A stretch of DNA of 64,000 bases from positions 3,968,001 to 4,032,000 of the forward strand of contig NZ_CP029495.1 of the NCBI RefSeq assembly GCF_003325475.1. The letters run 5' to 3'. A program made the position numbers and the translations under genes. The notes beneath the pieces are model-generated. The model had not been told where the DNA came from and did not search any database. It saw nothing but the letters and a program-made list of their open reading frames with translations. Positions 1 through 11,014 of this stretch are shown here, piece after piece (position 1 is the stretch's first letter; each line of letters begins with the position of its first letter). The stretch is from Chromobacterium phragmitis. GTDB taxonomy: Bacteria; Pseudomonadota; Gammaproteobacteria; Burkholderiales; Chromobacteriaceae.

Positions 1-67
1 GGATGTGAACAATCGCGAAGTGGAGGCTGATTCGGATCTGGCCCGCTCGTTGCTGGAGGCCGCGTAA
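1..67 (+). CDS. metN: MetN, methionine ABC transporter ATPase (C-terminal end only)
   Basis: Only the last 21 codons are in the window, read from base 2 to the TAA at 65-67. The visible tail is acidic and leucine-rich and has no diagnostic motif. The assignment rests on position: the stop lies directly before the start codon of the MetI permease, and metNIQ is the usual gene order. MetN would be the cytoplasmic ATPase driving D/L-methionine import through MetI. Confidence 0.75.
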   Translation, partial: DVNNREVEADSDLARSLLEAA

Positions 68-754
68 ATGGATGCCGCAACCCTGAACGAAGCGCTGCAG
101 AATCTGCAATCGATGGCCCCGGAAATCTGGCAGGCCTTGCTGGAAACCTGCGTGATGCTGGGCGTGGGACTGAGCGCTGCCGTGCTGCTAGGCGGGCCGC
201 TGGGGGTGATCCTGTACCTGTCCCAGCCTGGCCAGATGTTCGCCAACCGCGCCGTCAACGGCGTATTGAGCTGGCTGGTGAACCTGGTGCGCTCCTTCCC
301 CTTCATCATTCTGATGGTGGTGCTGATTCCGCTGACCCGCGCGCTGGTGGGCAGCACCATCGGCCCGGTAGCCGCGTCGGTGCCGCTGTCCTTCGCCGCC
401 ATTCCGTACTTCGCCCGCCTGGTGGAGCAGACGCTGCGCGAGATTCCGCGCGGCGTGGTGGAGGCCGCCGAGGCGATGGGCGCCAGTCCGGCCCAGATCA
501 TTTTCAAGGTGCTGGTGAACGAGGCCCGTTCCGGCCTGATCTCCAGCCTCACCATCCTGACCATCAGCTTCCTCAGCTACACCGCGGTGGCGGGCGTGGT
601 GGGCGGCGGCGGCATCGGCGATCTGGCCATCCGCTACGGCTACTACCGCTTCCAGACCGACGTGATGGTGGCCATGGTGCTGCTGCTGGTGGCGCTGGTG
701 CAAATCATCCAGCTGCTGGGCAACCGTCTGGCGGCGAAACTCGACAAGCGCTGA
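68..754 (+). CDS. metI: MetI, D/L-methionine ABC transporter permease
   Basis: This inner-membrane permease of 228 residues is close to the usual MetI length. It has about five hydrophobic segments (near residues 22-50, 65-90, 100-118, 155-180 and 195-218). The EAA-type loop that contacts the ATPase is visible around residues 131-147 (VEAAEAMGASPAQIIFKV). It begins immediately after the MetN stop codon and is followed 24 bases later by the binding protein, so the three form one transport operon. In the MetNIQ family two MetI subunits make the channel and two MetN subunits hydrolyse ATP. No MetJ or S-box element could be examined because the operon start lies outside the window. Confidence 0.93.
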   Translation: MDAATLNEALQNLQSMAPEIWQALLETCVMLGVGLSAAVLLGGPLGVILYLSQPGQMFANRAVNGVLSWLVNLVRSFPFIILMVVLIPLTRALVGSTIGPVAASVPLSFAAIPYFARLVEQTLREIPRGVVEAAEAMGASPAQIIFKVLVNEARSGLISSLTILTISFLSYTAVAGVVGGGGIGDLAIRYGYYRFQTDVMVAMVLLLVALVQIIQLLGNRLAAKLDKR

Positions 755-778
755 TTTCAAAATCTAAAGGAGAGAATA

Positions 779-1588
779 ATGCGTAGATTCGTGATCAAGG
801 CAGTTGCCGCATCCGTCGTAGGCCTGGCCCTGGCCGGCCAGGTTCTGGCCGCCGACCCGGCCAAGAAGCAGATCGTCATCGGCACCACCGTCGGCGACTT
901 CGGCGACATGGTCAAGCAATCGATCAAGCCCCAGCTGGAAAAGCAGGGCTACACCGTGAAGCTGGTGGAATTCACAGACTATGTCCGCCCCAATCTGGCG
1001 CTGCAGGAAGGCTCGCTGGACGTGAACGTGTTCCAGCACAAGCCCTACCTCGACAACTTCGCCAAAGAGCACAAGCTGTCGCTGAAAGAGGCGTTCCAGG
1101 TGCCGACCGCGCCGCTGGGCATCTACCCGGGCAAGCTGAAGTCGCTGAAGGACGTGAAGCCGGGCGCGACCATCGCCGCGCCGAACGATCCGTCCAACTT
1201 CGCCCGCGCGCTGGTGATGCTGAATGATCTGGGCTGGGTGAAGCTGAAGCCGGGCATCAATCCGCTGACCGCTTCCGAGCGCGACATCGCCGTCAACCTC
1301 AAGAAAGTGAAGATCGTGCCGCTGGAGGCTGCCCAACTGCCGCGCTCCCGCAGCGATGTCGACTTCGCCGTGATCAACGGCAACTACGCCACCAGCTCCG
1401 GCATCAAGCTGACCGAGGCTGTATATCAAGAGAAGAGCTACGCCTATGTTAACTGGGGAGTGGTGCGCGCGGCCGACGCCGCCAAGCCTTGGGCGAAAGA
1501 CGTGATCGCCGCCTACAACTCCCCGGCGTTCAAGGCCTACACCAAGCAGAAGTTCGCCGGCTACAAGCTGCCGCAGGGCTGGAACTGA
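779..1588 (+). CDS. metQ: MetQ-type methionine-binding protein (NlpA family), without lipobox
   Basis: A 269-residue periplasmic substrate-binding protein of the NlpA/MetQ family. The family signatures FQHKPYLDN, APNDPSN and AAQLPRS are present. The ATG has a good ribosome-binding site (AAAGGAG, about 766-772). The N-terminus is a classical signal peptide with probable cleavage after VLA at residues 22-24. There is no lipobox cysteine, whereas E. coli MetQ is a lipoprotein. The protein is therefore predicted to be soluble in the periplasm rather than anchored. It is the last gene of metNIQ and is followed by a strong terminator. Methionine is the expected ligand, but the family also binds other small amino acids and their derivatives. 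Confidence 0.9.
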   Translation: MRRFVIKAVAASVVGLALAGQVLAADPAKKQIVIGTTVGDFGDMVKQSIKPQLEKQGYTVKLVEFTDYVRPNLALQEGSLDVNVFQHKPYLDNFAKEHKLSLKEAFQVPTAPLGIYPGKLKSLKDVKPGATIAAPNDPSNFARALVMLNDLGWVKLKPGINPLTASERDIAVNLKKVKIVPLEAAQLPRSRSDVDFAVINGNYATSSGIKLTEAVYQEKSYAYVNWGVVRAADAAKPWAKDVIAAYNSPAFKAYTKQKFAGYKLPQGWN

Positions 1589-1624
1589 GTTTTTCTTGTA
1601 ACACTCCTGGCTACAAGACTTGAC

Positions 1625-1648
1625 GGAGGGCTTCGGCCCTCCTTTTTT
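1625..1648 (+). terminator. Rho-independent terminator of metNIQ
   Basis: A perfect 7-bp stem (GGAGGGC/GCCCTCC) closed by a TTCG tetraloop, followed by six T residues, lies 36 bases after the metQ stop. It separates the importer operon from gyrA. Confidence 0.95.
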
Positions 1649-1715
1649 CATGCCCGCCGCGCAGCGCCGCCATGCGGTCGAACGCTGGCCGCGCAGGCAT
1701 TTGCCCGGCCTTTCG

Positions 1716-1724
1716 TGGTAGAAT
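1716..1724 (+). promoter_or_regulatory. Candidate extended -10 promoter of gyrA
   Basis: TGG followed by TAGAAT matches the extended -10 pattern TGn-TATAAT. It lies about 110 bases before the gyrA start, between the metNIQ terminator and gyrA. No good -35 box stands at 17 bp, as expected for extended -10 promoters. This rests on motif matching alone. Confidence 0.4.
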
Positions 1725-1832
1725 GGAAAGATTGTCACATCCGTCGGCGGGCGGCGTCGCAAGCGCGAAATCGGGTTTCCGATGCGCCAGGCGGCGGCGG
1801 CCGCCGGATCATCCTTACGAATCAAGATACTT

Positions 1833-4537
<2,705 letters not shown>

Positions 4538-4538
<1 letters not shown>

Positions 4539-5005
4539 TGATTCCGACCCCCGCCAATGCCCGGGTGCTGGAGGCGATGAGCGAGCTCTTCGTCTCCTTT
4601 CCCCACTGCGCGACGCTGGGCTTCGAATACGTCGGCACCGACGGCCGCAAGCCCACGCTGAAGCTGGCTTGGCGCGAGGATCTGGTGGGCAACCCGGCCA
4701 CCGGCATCCTCCACGGCGGGGTGATCACCTCGCTGGTGGATACCTGCAGCGCCATCGCCGTCACCGCCAACTTGCCTGAGATCGAAACCATCGCCACGCT
4801 GGACTTGCGCATCGACTACCTGAAGTCCGCCACGCCGGGCAAGGCCATCTACTGCCGCGCCGAATGCTATCGCCTGGCCAGCCAGATCGCCTTCACCCGC
4901 GCGGTGTGCTATCACGACGATCCGGCGGACCCGATCGCCCACGGCGTGGCCACCTTCATGCGAGAGTCCAGCCGCACGCCGATGCTGCAGGAGGGCGGGC
5001 AATGA
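4538..5005 (+). CDS. PaaI-family hotdog thioesterase
   Basis: A 155-residue single-domain hotdog-fold protein. The family motif GILHGGVITSLVDT (HGG at residues 59-61) forms the start of the hotdog helix and the acyl-CoA thioesterase active site. The start codon shares one base with the gyrA stop codon (TGATG), and the gene overlaps the following hotdog gene by four bases, so the three genes are probably translationally coupled. Hotdog thioesterases of this group hydrolyse aryl- or acyl-CoA esters in the cytoplasm. The substrate cannot be told from sequence. The pairing with a second, divergent hotdog protein suggests a heteromeric enzyme, which is an inference. Confidence 0.88.
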
Positions 5006-5442
5006 GCGAGTTCATGCAACGCTTCGCCGAGCAGCGCGACCGCAAGGCCTATGCCGAGATCGTGGACGCGCTGCCCTACGTCAAGCTGATGGGGACCGTC
5101 ATGAGCGAGGACGAGCGGGGCGAGTTGCGTTTCGAGCTGCCTTTCCTTCCGCGCAATGTCGGCAACACCGCGCTGCCGGCGCTGCATGGCGGCCTGATCG
5201 GCGGCTTCATGGAAAGCGCGGCGATGATACATTTGATGTGGAGCCGCGAGTCGCTGGAGGCGCCCAAGATCGTCGACTTCTCGCTGGACTATTTGCGTCC
5301 CGGCCGGCCGCAGACGCTGTTCGCTCAGTGCGAGATCACCAAGCAGGGCAAGCGGGTGGCGCACGTGCTGATCGAAGCCTGGCAGGACGACCGCGCCAAG
5401 CCGGTGGCGGTGGCCCGAGCCCATTTTCTGCTCAGCAATTGA
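5002..5442 (+). CDS. Second hotdog-fold thioesterase of the gyrA operon
   Basis: A 146-residue hotdog-fold protein, start ATG overlapping the previous stop by ATGA. The HGG motif (LHGGLIGGFMES) is at residues 62-64, followed by a FSLDYLRPGR segment typical of the central strand. It is clearly related to its upstream neighbour but divergent, as in other tandem thioesterase pairs. It is the last gene before a strong terminator at 5468-5503, so gyrA and both thioesterases form one unit. Acyl-CoA hydrolysis is the expected activity from the family; the substrate is unknown. Confidence 0.87.
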   Translation: MSEFMQRFAEQRDRKAYAEIVDALPYVKLMGTVMSEDERGELRFELPFLPRNVGNTALPALHGGLIGGFMESAAMIHLMWSRESLEAPKIVDFSLDYLRPGRPQTLFAQCEITKQGKRVAHVLIEAWQDDRAKPVAVARAHFLLSN

Positions 5443-5467
5443 ACGGCTCCATGCCTGATCGAGACCA

Positions 5468-5503
5468 AACCGGCGTATCCTTGCATAGGACGCCGGTTTT
5501 TTA
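5468..5503 (+). terminator. Terminator of the gyrA-thioesterase operon
   Basis: A 9-bp inverted repeat (AACCGGCGT/ACGCCGGTT) with a short inner stem is followed by TTTTTTA. It lies 25 bases after the second thioesterase. Confidence 0.92.
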
Positions 5504-5573
5504 TTGACTCATCCATTGCCATTCGCGGCTGCGCCGCCATTTGAACAACGACAAGACAAGAGGACGAAGAACC

Positions 5574-6662
5574 ATGGCCAAGGTGTACAACTTTTCCGCC
5601 GGCCCCGCCGTGTTGCCCCACGCGGTGCTGGCCGAGGCGCAGAGCGAGCTGCTGGACTGGCACGGCTCCGGCATGAGCGTGATGGAAATGAGCCATCGCG
5701 GCAAGGAGTTCATGGAAATCATCCATGACGCCGAGCATGATCTGCGCCAGCTGATGGACATTCCGGCCGGGTACAAAGTGCTGTTCTTGCAAGGCGGCGC
5801 GTCGCTGCAGTTCGCGATGGTTCCGCTGAATCTGTTGGGCGACAAGGAGAACGTGGACATCGTCAACACCGGCCACTGGTCCAAGCTGGCGATCAAGGAG
5901 GCCAGGCGCTACGCCAAGGTCAACGTGGCGGCCAGCAGCGAAGACCGCAACTTCTCCTACATTCCGGAGGAGGCTGCCTGGCAGCGCGACCCTAATGCCG
6001 CCTACCTGCACTACACCTCCAACGAAACCATAGGCGGCCTGCAGTTTCCCTATGTGCCGGCCGAACAGCACGGCGTGCCCTTGGTCTGCGACATGTCGTC
6101 CGACTTCCTGTCGCGGGAGGTGGACGTCAGCCGCTTCGGCATGATCTATGCCGGCGCGCAGAAGAACATCGGCCCGTCCGGCCTGACCGTGCTGATCATT
6201 CGCGAGGAACTGCTGGGCAAAGCGCGGGCCGACATCCCCACCATGCTGAACTATCAGGTCCATGCCGACGCCGACTCGATGTACAACACGCCCGGCACCT
6301 ATCCGATCTACATCGCCGGCCTCGTGTTCAAATGGCTGAAAGAGCAGGGCGGCGTGAAGGGCATAGCTACCCGCAATGAGGAAAAGGCCGGTTTGCTGTA
6401 CCACGTGATAGATAGCAGCGGCGGCTTCTACTCGACTCACATCGAACAGCCGTTCCGTTCGAAGATGAATGTGGTGTTCAAGTTGAAGGACGAGTCGCTG
6501 GACGAGATCTTCCTGCTGGAGGCGCGCAAGAACGGCCTGGCGCAGCTGAAGGGCCACCGCGCGGTGGGCGGCATGCGCGCGTCGATCTACAACGCGATGC
6601 CGATAGAGGGCGTCAAGTCGCTGGTCAACTTCATGCAGGACTTCGCGCGGCAATACGGCTGA
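5574..6662 (+). CDS. serC: Phosphoserine aminotransferase
   Basis: SerC, 362 residues, exactly the usual family length. It converts 3-phosphohydroxypyruvate and glutamate to O-phosphoserine for serine biosynthesis, and 3-hydroxy-4-phosphohydroxythreonate for pyridoxal phosphate synthesis. The N-terminal signature YNFSAGPAVLP and the PLP-lysine motif GAQKNIGPSG (Lys197) are clear. The ATG at 5574 is preceded by a purine-rich site (AGGACGAAG); an in-frame TTG at 5541 was not used because the family begins at MAKVYNF-like sequences. It stands alone between the upstream terminator and an oppositely oriented small gene. Confidence 0.97.
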   Translation: MAKVYNFSAGPAVLPHAVLAEAQSELLDWHGSGMSVMEMSHRGKEFMEIIHDAEHDLRQLMDIPAGYKVLFLQGGASLQFAMVPLNLLGDKENVDIVNTGHWSKLAIKEARRYAKVNVAASSEDRNFSYIPEEAAWQRDPNAAYLHYTSNETIGGLQFPYVPAEQHGVPLVCDMSSDFLSREVDVSRFGMIYAGAQKNIGPSGLTVLIIREELLGKARADIPTMLNYQVHADADSMYNTPGTYPIYIAGLVFKWLKEQGGVKGIATRNEEKAGLLYHVIDSSGGFYSTHIEQPFRSKMNVVFKLKDESLDEIFLLEARKNGLAQLKGHRAVGGMRASIYNAMPIEGVKSLVNFMQDFARQYG

Positions 6663-6699
6663 TCCGGCGCCGGGGCGGCCTGGCGGGCGCGATGAGGCC

Positions 6700-7101
6700 T
6701 CATTTGGACGCCTCCGCCAGGCTGCGCTCGAACTCGGCATTGGCCTTGAGCGCCAGCCGGATGCCGCGGCTGATGTTGCCGTCCCCCAGCGCCAACGCCG
6801 CTGCGATGCTGGCCGCGTCGAGATAGACGTTATGGCGGGCGCCGCCTTGCATTTTCTGCGGCGCGCCGGCATTGGAGGCAAGGCCAAGCTCCATTTTCAC
6901 CCGTCTTTGATCCAGCTGGCGCAGCATGCCGGAGTTGACCATGCTGTAGACGCCGGTGCTGCGTTTCCTCACCAGCGCGCCGCTGCGTCCGGCCACGGTG
7001 ATGACGCCCACCACTTCATAGCCTGGCAGGTCATCCAGCTGGTACAGCCTGGGTCTGCCCGGCTGCTCGATGTGAATGCGGTGGCCTCTGTCGTCGCGCA
7101 T
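6700..7101 (-). CDS. Hypothetical protein with a possible ribbon-helix-helix-like C-terminus
   Basis: A 133-residue protein. The start at 7101 has GGGA six bases upstream; an in-frame ATG at 7113 lacks a ribosome-binding site. I do not recognise a characterised family. The C-terminal segment (NVYLDAASIAAALALGDG, then NISRGIRLAL) resembles the strand-helix-helix ending of small DNA-binding or antitoxin proteins. The N-terminal half is basic, with few acidic residues. The gene is monocistronic, convergent with serC, and preceded by about 170 bases of lower-GC DNA up to the terminator of the next gene. A DNA-binding role is only a suggestion. Confidence 0.6.
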   Translation of the reverse strand: MRDDRGHRIHIEQPGRPRLYQLDDLPGYEVVGVITVAGRSGALVRKRSTGVYSMVNSGMLRQLDQRRVKMELGLASNAGAPQKMQGGARHNVYLDAASIAAALALGDGNISRGIRLALKANAEFERSLAEASK

Positions 7102-7240
7102 GAGATGTCCCAATCTAGCCGGCGCTGCGCTTGGAATGGGATTTGCAGGCCGTCATATTCCATTTTGTACACACAGAATCAAATCGCAAGTTCTAATGTG
7201 TGTATAGCGACGGCGCCGCGGTCGGCCACGGAAAACGCAA

Positions 7241-7260
7241 AGCCCGGCCGATGCCGGGCT
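7241..7260 (-). terminator. Probable terminator of the S9 peptidase gene
   Basis: On the minus strand an 8-bp stem AGCCCGGC/GCCGGGCT closes a four-base loop and is followed by TTTGCGTTTT. The T-tract is interrupted, so termination may be partial. Confidence 0.65.
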
Positions 7261-7287
7261 CGGGAGCAAGCAGGAGGGAGGATTTCC

Positions 7288-9735
7288 TTACGGCTTGGTC
7301 GCCTGGGGCCCTCGCGGTCTGGCGTGCTTCACATACTGTTCCAGCCAGCGGTCTTCTTCCCACAGCATATGCAGGATGGATTCGTGAGCGCGGTAACCGT
7401 GGCTTTCCGCCGGCAGCATCGCCAGCCGCGCGGTGCCGCCCAGGCCTTGCAGCGCCTGGTACAGCCGCTCGCTCTGGATCGGGAAGGTGCCGGGATTATT
7501 GTCGGCCTCGCCATGGATCAGCAGCAGCGGATCCTTGATTTGTTCGGCGTAATTGAACGGCGACATGGCTTGGTACACCTCCTTGGCTTGCCAGAAGTTG
7601 CGTTCCTCAGACTGAAAGCCGAATGGCGTCAACGAGCGGTTGTACGCGCCGGATCGGGCGATGCCGGCGCGGAACAGCCGGGTGTGCGCCAGCAGGTTGG
7701 CTGTCATGAAGGCGCCGTAAGAGTGGCCGCCGATGGCGATACGGTCGCGGTCGGCCACCCCCAGCCTCGCGACCTCGTCCACCGCCGCCTGCGCGTCCAT
7801 CTTCAGTTGCGGCAGATAGCTGTCGTTGGGTTCCTGTTTGCCCGCGCCGATGATAGGCATGGAAGGGTCGTCCAGCACCGCGTAGCCGCGCGCCAGGAAT
7901 GGCTCCGGTCCCCAATAGCCCACTCGGTTGAATCGATAGGGCGAGTCAGTGACCTGGCTGGCGGCAGCCGCGCTCTTGAACTCGGCGGGGTAGGCCCACA
8001 TCAGCATTGGCAGCGGCCCGTCGCGATTGGCGTTGTAGCCTGGGGGCAGATAGAGGGTGGCGGTCAGATCTATGCCATCCGCCCGCTTGTAGCGCAGTTG
8101 GCGCTTCTGCACGCCCTTGAGCTGAGGCGTGGGATGGGGGAGGAAGGTGAGCTGCCGCGGGCTGCCGGCCTCGCCCAGCGTTTTCAGGTAGAGATTGGGC
8201 GGCGTTTCGGTTTGCTCGCGGCTGAGCAACGCCTGCTTGCCGCTATCCAGTACGGCCAGCGGGGTTTCGAACCAGGGCGCTTGCGAGCGCCAGAGGCGAG
8301 TGGCCCGGTTGCTGGCGAGGTCCAGCATGTCGATGAAGGGGCGGTCGCCTTCGGGACCGGCGCCGTCGCCCAGCAGATAGAGGCTTTCGCCGCCGGGGCC
8401 GGTTTGCAGCAGCGGCTGGCCGTTGGCGGCGCTGATCATCGCGGGCGAGCCAGGATCGGCGTAGCGGTCTTCCGAGCTGCGCTGGCTCAGCAGCCGCGGC
8501 GCTTGCCCGGCTTCGGCCGGATGGACGCGCCATACCTTCAATTGCCGGGTTTTCCACCAGTACTCGGTCACCAGCGCGAGGTCGCCTCGGCCCCACTGGA
8601 TATCGGCGAAGCGGCTGGCCAGCTCCTGCAGCTTGAACGGCGGCTGCTTGAACGGCGCGGACTGGAGGAACAGCGCGTCACGGATTCTGGCCTCGACCGA
8701 GGGGTCCCCTCCATCCTGCGCTTCTGCCCAGAACAGCGTGGCTGGCGCGTCGCCGCGCCATTCCACCTCTCGCGGACCGGTTTCCACCGCGTCGTTGCCG
8801 GACGGCATGCGCTCAAGCAAAGGGCGCTGGGTCACCAGGTGCACGCTGTCCCCTTGAAGGTTCAATACTTCGATACGCCTGGGGAAGCGGCTGATCGGGA
8901 CCAGCGTGGAATAGGGGCGTTGCAGTCGAGTCGCCAGCAGGTAGCGGCGGTCGGGAGAAGGCTGGACTGAGAGGTATTTGTCCGGCTTGCCTATCATTCT
9001 CGCCTTGCCGGCAAGGCTTACCTGAGCCAGCTGGCTGCTCAACTGGTAGTCCAGCAGGTCTGCGTCGTAAGGCGTTTGCAGCAGGTCGGGATAGGTGCGG
9101 GTCTGGGACAGCGAGCCGCCCAGACTTTGCTGGATGTTGGGCCCGGCCGGCGTGGAAGGCTTTTTCGGCGCGGTGCCTTGCGAGGGGGGGCGCAACTTGA
9201 CCAATAACTGGCCGTCGCCCATCCAGGCGAAGCCGCGGCCAGTGGTCGCGTTCAACTGGAAGCCGCCCAGCCGGCGAGCGTGGGCACTGTTCGTGTCCAG
9301 CAGCCACAACTCCACGCCGCGCGGGCCCCACAGGCTGAAGGCGACATGCTTGCCATCCGGAGACCAGGCGCTGTCTGCGATGCGCGGGCGAGCGGGTAGT
9401 CCGGCCACGGCGCGGATTTTGCCGCTGGCAACATCCAGCAGAGACAAGTCGTTGCCAAAGTCGAAGCGGCTGCTTGCGCGCATGTCCGGATTCAGCCGCA
9501 GGCCGGCTAGGCGCAACTCCGGCTGGGCGACATCGACGATGCCCGGCAGGCCCGGCCGATGCGTTTGCAGGATCGCGTCGCGACGAGGGCTAAGCGACTG
9601 CGAGGGGGGACGCGGCGCGTCCACCAGCGCCGCAAGTTCCGGCGGCGGCGTCTGGTAGCCGTCGGCCATCGAAGCGGGCGGGCATAGCAATCCGGCCAGC
9701 AGCAGGCCGGTCAGGGTGTTCTGGCTGTGAGTCAT
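7288..9735 (-). CDS. Secreted prolyl-oligopeptidase family (S9) serine peptidase
   Basis: An 815-residue protein with an N-terminal signal peptide (hydrophobic residues 8-22, probable cleavage near ASM-ADG), so it is probably periplasmic. The N-terminal two thirds form a beta-propeller-like region; the C-terminal third is an alpha/beta-hydrolase domain. The catalytic triad can be read: Ser672 in GGHSYGAF, Asp745 in GEADNNPG and His779 in ESHGYR. These match the S9 family, close to the glutamyl-endopeptidase-like group found in many Gram-negatives. The ribosome-binding site GGAGAG lies just before the ATG. The gene is monocistronic with its own terminator. It probably cleaves short peptides; the specificity is not predictable. 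Confidence 0.9.
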   Translation of the reverse strand: MTHSQNTLTGLLLAGLLCPPASMADGYQTPPPELAALVDAPRPPSQSLSPRRDAILQTHRPGLPGIVDVAQPELRLAGLRLNPDMRASSRFDFGNDLSLLDVASGKIRAVAGLPARPRIADSAWSPDGKHVAFSLWGPRGVELWLLDTNSAHARRLGGFQLNATTGRGFAWMGDGQLLVKLRPPSQGTAPKKPSTPAGPNIQQSLGGSLSQTRTYPDLLQTPYDADLLDYQLSSQLAQVSLAGKARMIGKPDKYLSVQPSPDRRYLLATRLQRPYSTLVPISRFPRRIEVLNLQGDSVHLVTQRPLLERMPSGNDAVETGPREVEWRGDAPATLFWAEAQDGGDPSVEARIRDALFLQSAPFKQPPFKLQELASRFADIQWGRGDLALVTEYWWKTRQLKVWRVHPAEAGQAPRLLSQRSSEDRYADPGSPAMISAANGQPLLQTGPGGESLYLLGDGAGPEGDRPFIDMLDLASNRATRLWRSQAPWFETPLAVLDSGKQALLSREQTETPPNLYLKTLGEAGSPRQLTFLPHPTPQLKGVQKRQLRYKRADGIDLTATLYLPPGYNANRDGPLPMLMWAYPAEFKSAAAASQVTDSPYRFNRVGYWGPEPFLARGYAVLDDPSMPIIGAGKQEPNDSYLPQLKMDAQAAVDEVARLGVADRDRIAIGGHSYGAFMTANLLAHTRLFRAGIARSGAYNRSLTPFGFQSEERNFWQAKEVYQAMSPFNYAEQIKDPLLLIHGEADNNPGTFPIQSERLYQALQGLGGTARLAMLPAESHGYRAHESILHMLWEEDRWLEQYVKHARPRGPQATKP

Positions 9736-9814
9736 GCGCTCTCCAGGGATATTCTTGTCAAGACGAGGACAGTCAAACAGCTATAGTTCGACCGCCGGTC
9801 AATCGTCTGGCATT

Positions 9815-10888
9815 TTAGACGGCATGTTCGGCCATCAGCGCCGGAATTTGCACGCCGGAGACATCCACAGTGGGGTAGTCGAGGAACTGCAGCGTCACGC
9901 CGTCGCCATCGCCCTGGAAGCGGGCGGGAAAACCCAGCGGCATGGTGGTCTTGTTGGCGATGTGGCCGAAAGGCAGCCCGGTGAAGACCGGCACACCGCT
10001 GATGCGACGCAACTCCGCCACCACCGCATCGAAATTGTAGTGCGGGTCGTAGACGTCGACATGGCGCTGCATGGAGAAGTCGCCCAGGAAGATGGCTTTC
10101 TGCTTGCTCAGGACGCCGGCAAGGTAGAGCTGCTGCAGCATGCGCTCTACTCGGTACGGCTGTTCGCCCACATCCTCCAGGAACAGCAGGCCGCCCTTGA
10201 TGTCGGGCAGATAAGGCGTGCCCGCCAGGCTGGAGATCACGCTGAGATTGCCGCCCCAGAATATGCCCTCGCCGCGGGCTTGCGGCTGCGCCCCGGCTAT
10301 GCGCAGGCTGCGTTGCGGCGTGGAGATGCCGGCGATGAATTCGTTGATGGCATAGCCACTGGGCGAGGCGCTGCCGAAGTCGCCCAGCATGGGGCCGGCG
10401 AAGCTGCCTGCGCCTGTCTGGGCCAGCAGCGCCAGCTGGATCGCGCAGAAGTCGCTGTAGCCTATCAGCAGCGAGCGGGATTCCTTCAGGCGGGCGCCCA
10501 GCCTGGCCAGGTCCAGTTTGGGCAGCAGCCGCATCGCGCCGTAGCCGCCGCGCGCGGCCATGATCAGCTGCGGCCATTGCGGCTGATCCAGCAGTTTGTG
10601 CAGATCGGACAGGCGCTCGGCATCGGTGCCGGCGAAGCGCTGGTAGACGCGGTCAAGGGAATGCTGGTTTTCCAGCGCGAAGCCGGCATGCGTCAACCTG
10701 GGCAAAGCCGATTGGCGCTGCTTGGCTGGCACGATGCCTGAGCAGGCGGTCAGGTACAGGCGCAGCGGATTGGGAGAGGACAGAGCGCTGGAGGACATGG
10801 ACGTACATCCTTGCAAGATGCCGGCGCCGGTGCCGAGGGCGAGCAACTGCAGCAGTTGGCGGCGGTTTGGATTGATGTTGGAAGTCAT
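9815..10888 (-). CDS. LD-carboxypeptidase (S66 family), lipoprotein-type
   Basis: A 357-residue protein of the LdcA/MccF (S66) family, which removes the terminal D-alanine from murein tetrapeptides during wall recycling. The conserved AARGGYGAMRLLP segment and IGYSDF with the nucleophile serine are visible, as is the C-terminal histidine in FGHIANKT. The start at 10888 begins a signal with adjacent arginines (NRRQLLQ) and ends in ILQGC, a lipobox-like motif. The enzyme may therefore be exported, perhaps by Tat, and anchored. E. coli LdcA is cytoplasmic, so this location is unusual. Upstream codons to 11011 were rejected because they run into the fliD terminator. Confidence 0.87.
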   Translation of the reverse strand: MTSNINPNRRQLLQLLALGTGAGILQGCTSMSSSALSSPNPLRLYLTACSGIVPAKQRQSALPRLTHAGFALENQHSLDRVYQRFAGTDAERLSDLHKLLDQPQWPQLIMAARGGYGAMRLLPKLDLARLGARLKESRSLLIGYSDFCAIQLALLAQTGAGSFAGPMLGDFGSASPSGYAINEFIAGISTPQRSLRIAGAQPQARGEGIFWGGNLSVISSLAGTPYLPDIKGGLLFLEDVGEQPYRVERMLQQLYLAGVLSKQKAIFLGDFSMQRHVDVYDPHYNFDAVVAELRRISGVPVFTGLPFGHIANKTTMPLGFPARFQGDGDGVTLQFLDYPTVDVSGVQIPALMAEHAV

Positions 10889-10960
10889 GGGGTTCGGACG
10901 GATTGGCGGAGCGTGAGTTCCACGGGGCGCTGGCGCGGCGTGGCTGGCGAGAGTATACGC

Positions 10961-10995
10961 GAAAAGAAAAGGCGGTCTCCATGACGGAGCCGCCT
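10961..10995 (-). terminator. Terminator of fliD
   Basis: On the minus strand the stem GGCGG-CTCC/GGAG-ACCGCC, with one mismatch, is followed by TTTTCTTTTC. It lies 20 bases after the fliD stop, showing that ldcA downstream needs its own promoter. Confidence 0.85.
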
Positions 10996-11014
10996 GCGGG
11001 AGGCCTGGCAAGGA

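Noticed and set aside
6832..8970. 712-codon frame on the plus strand
   Set aside because: It is antisense to the S9 peptidase and the small 6700-7101 gene, with biased His/Arg/Gln composition and no recognisable domain.
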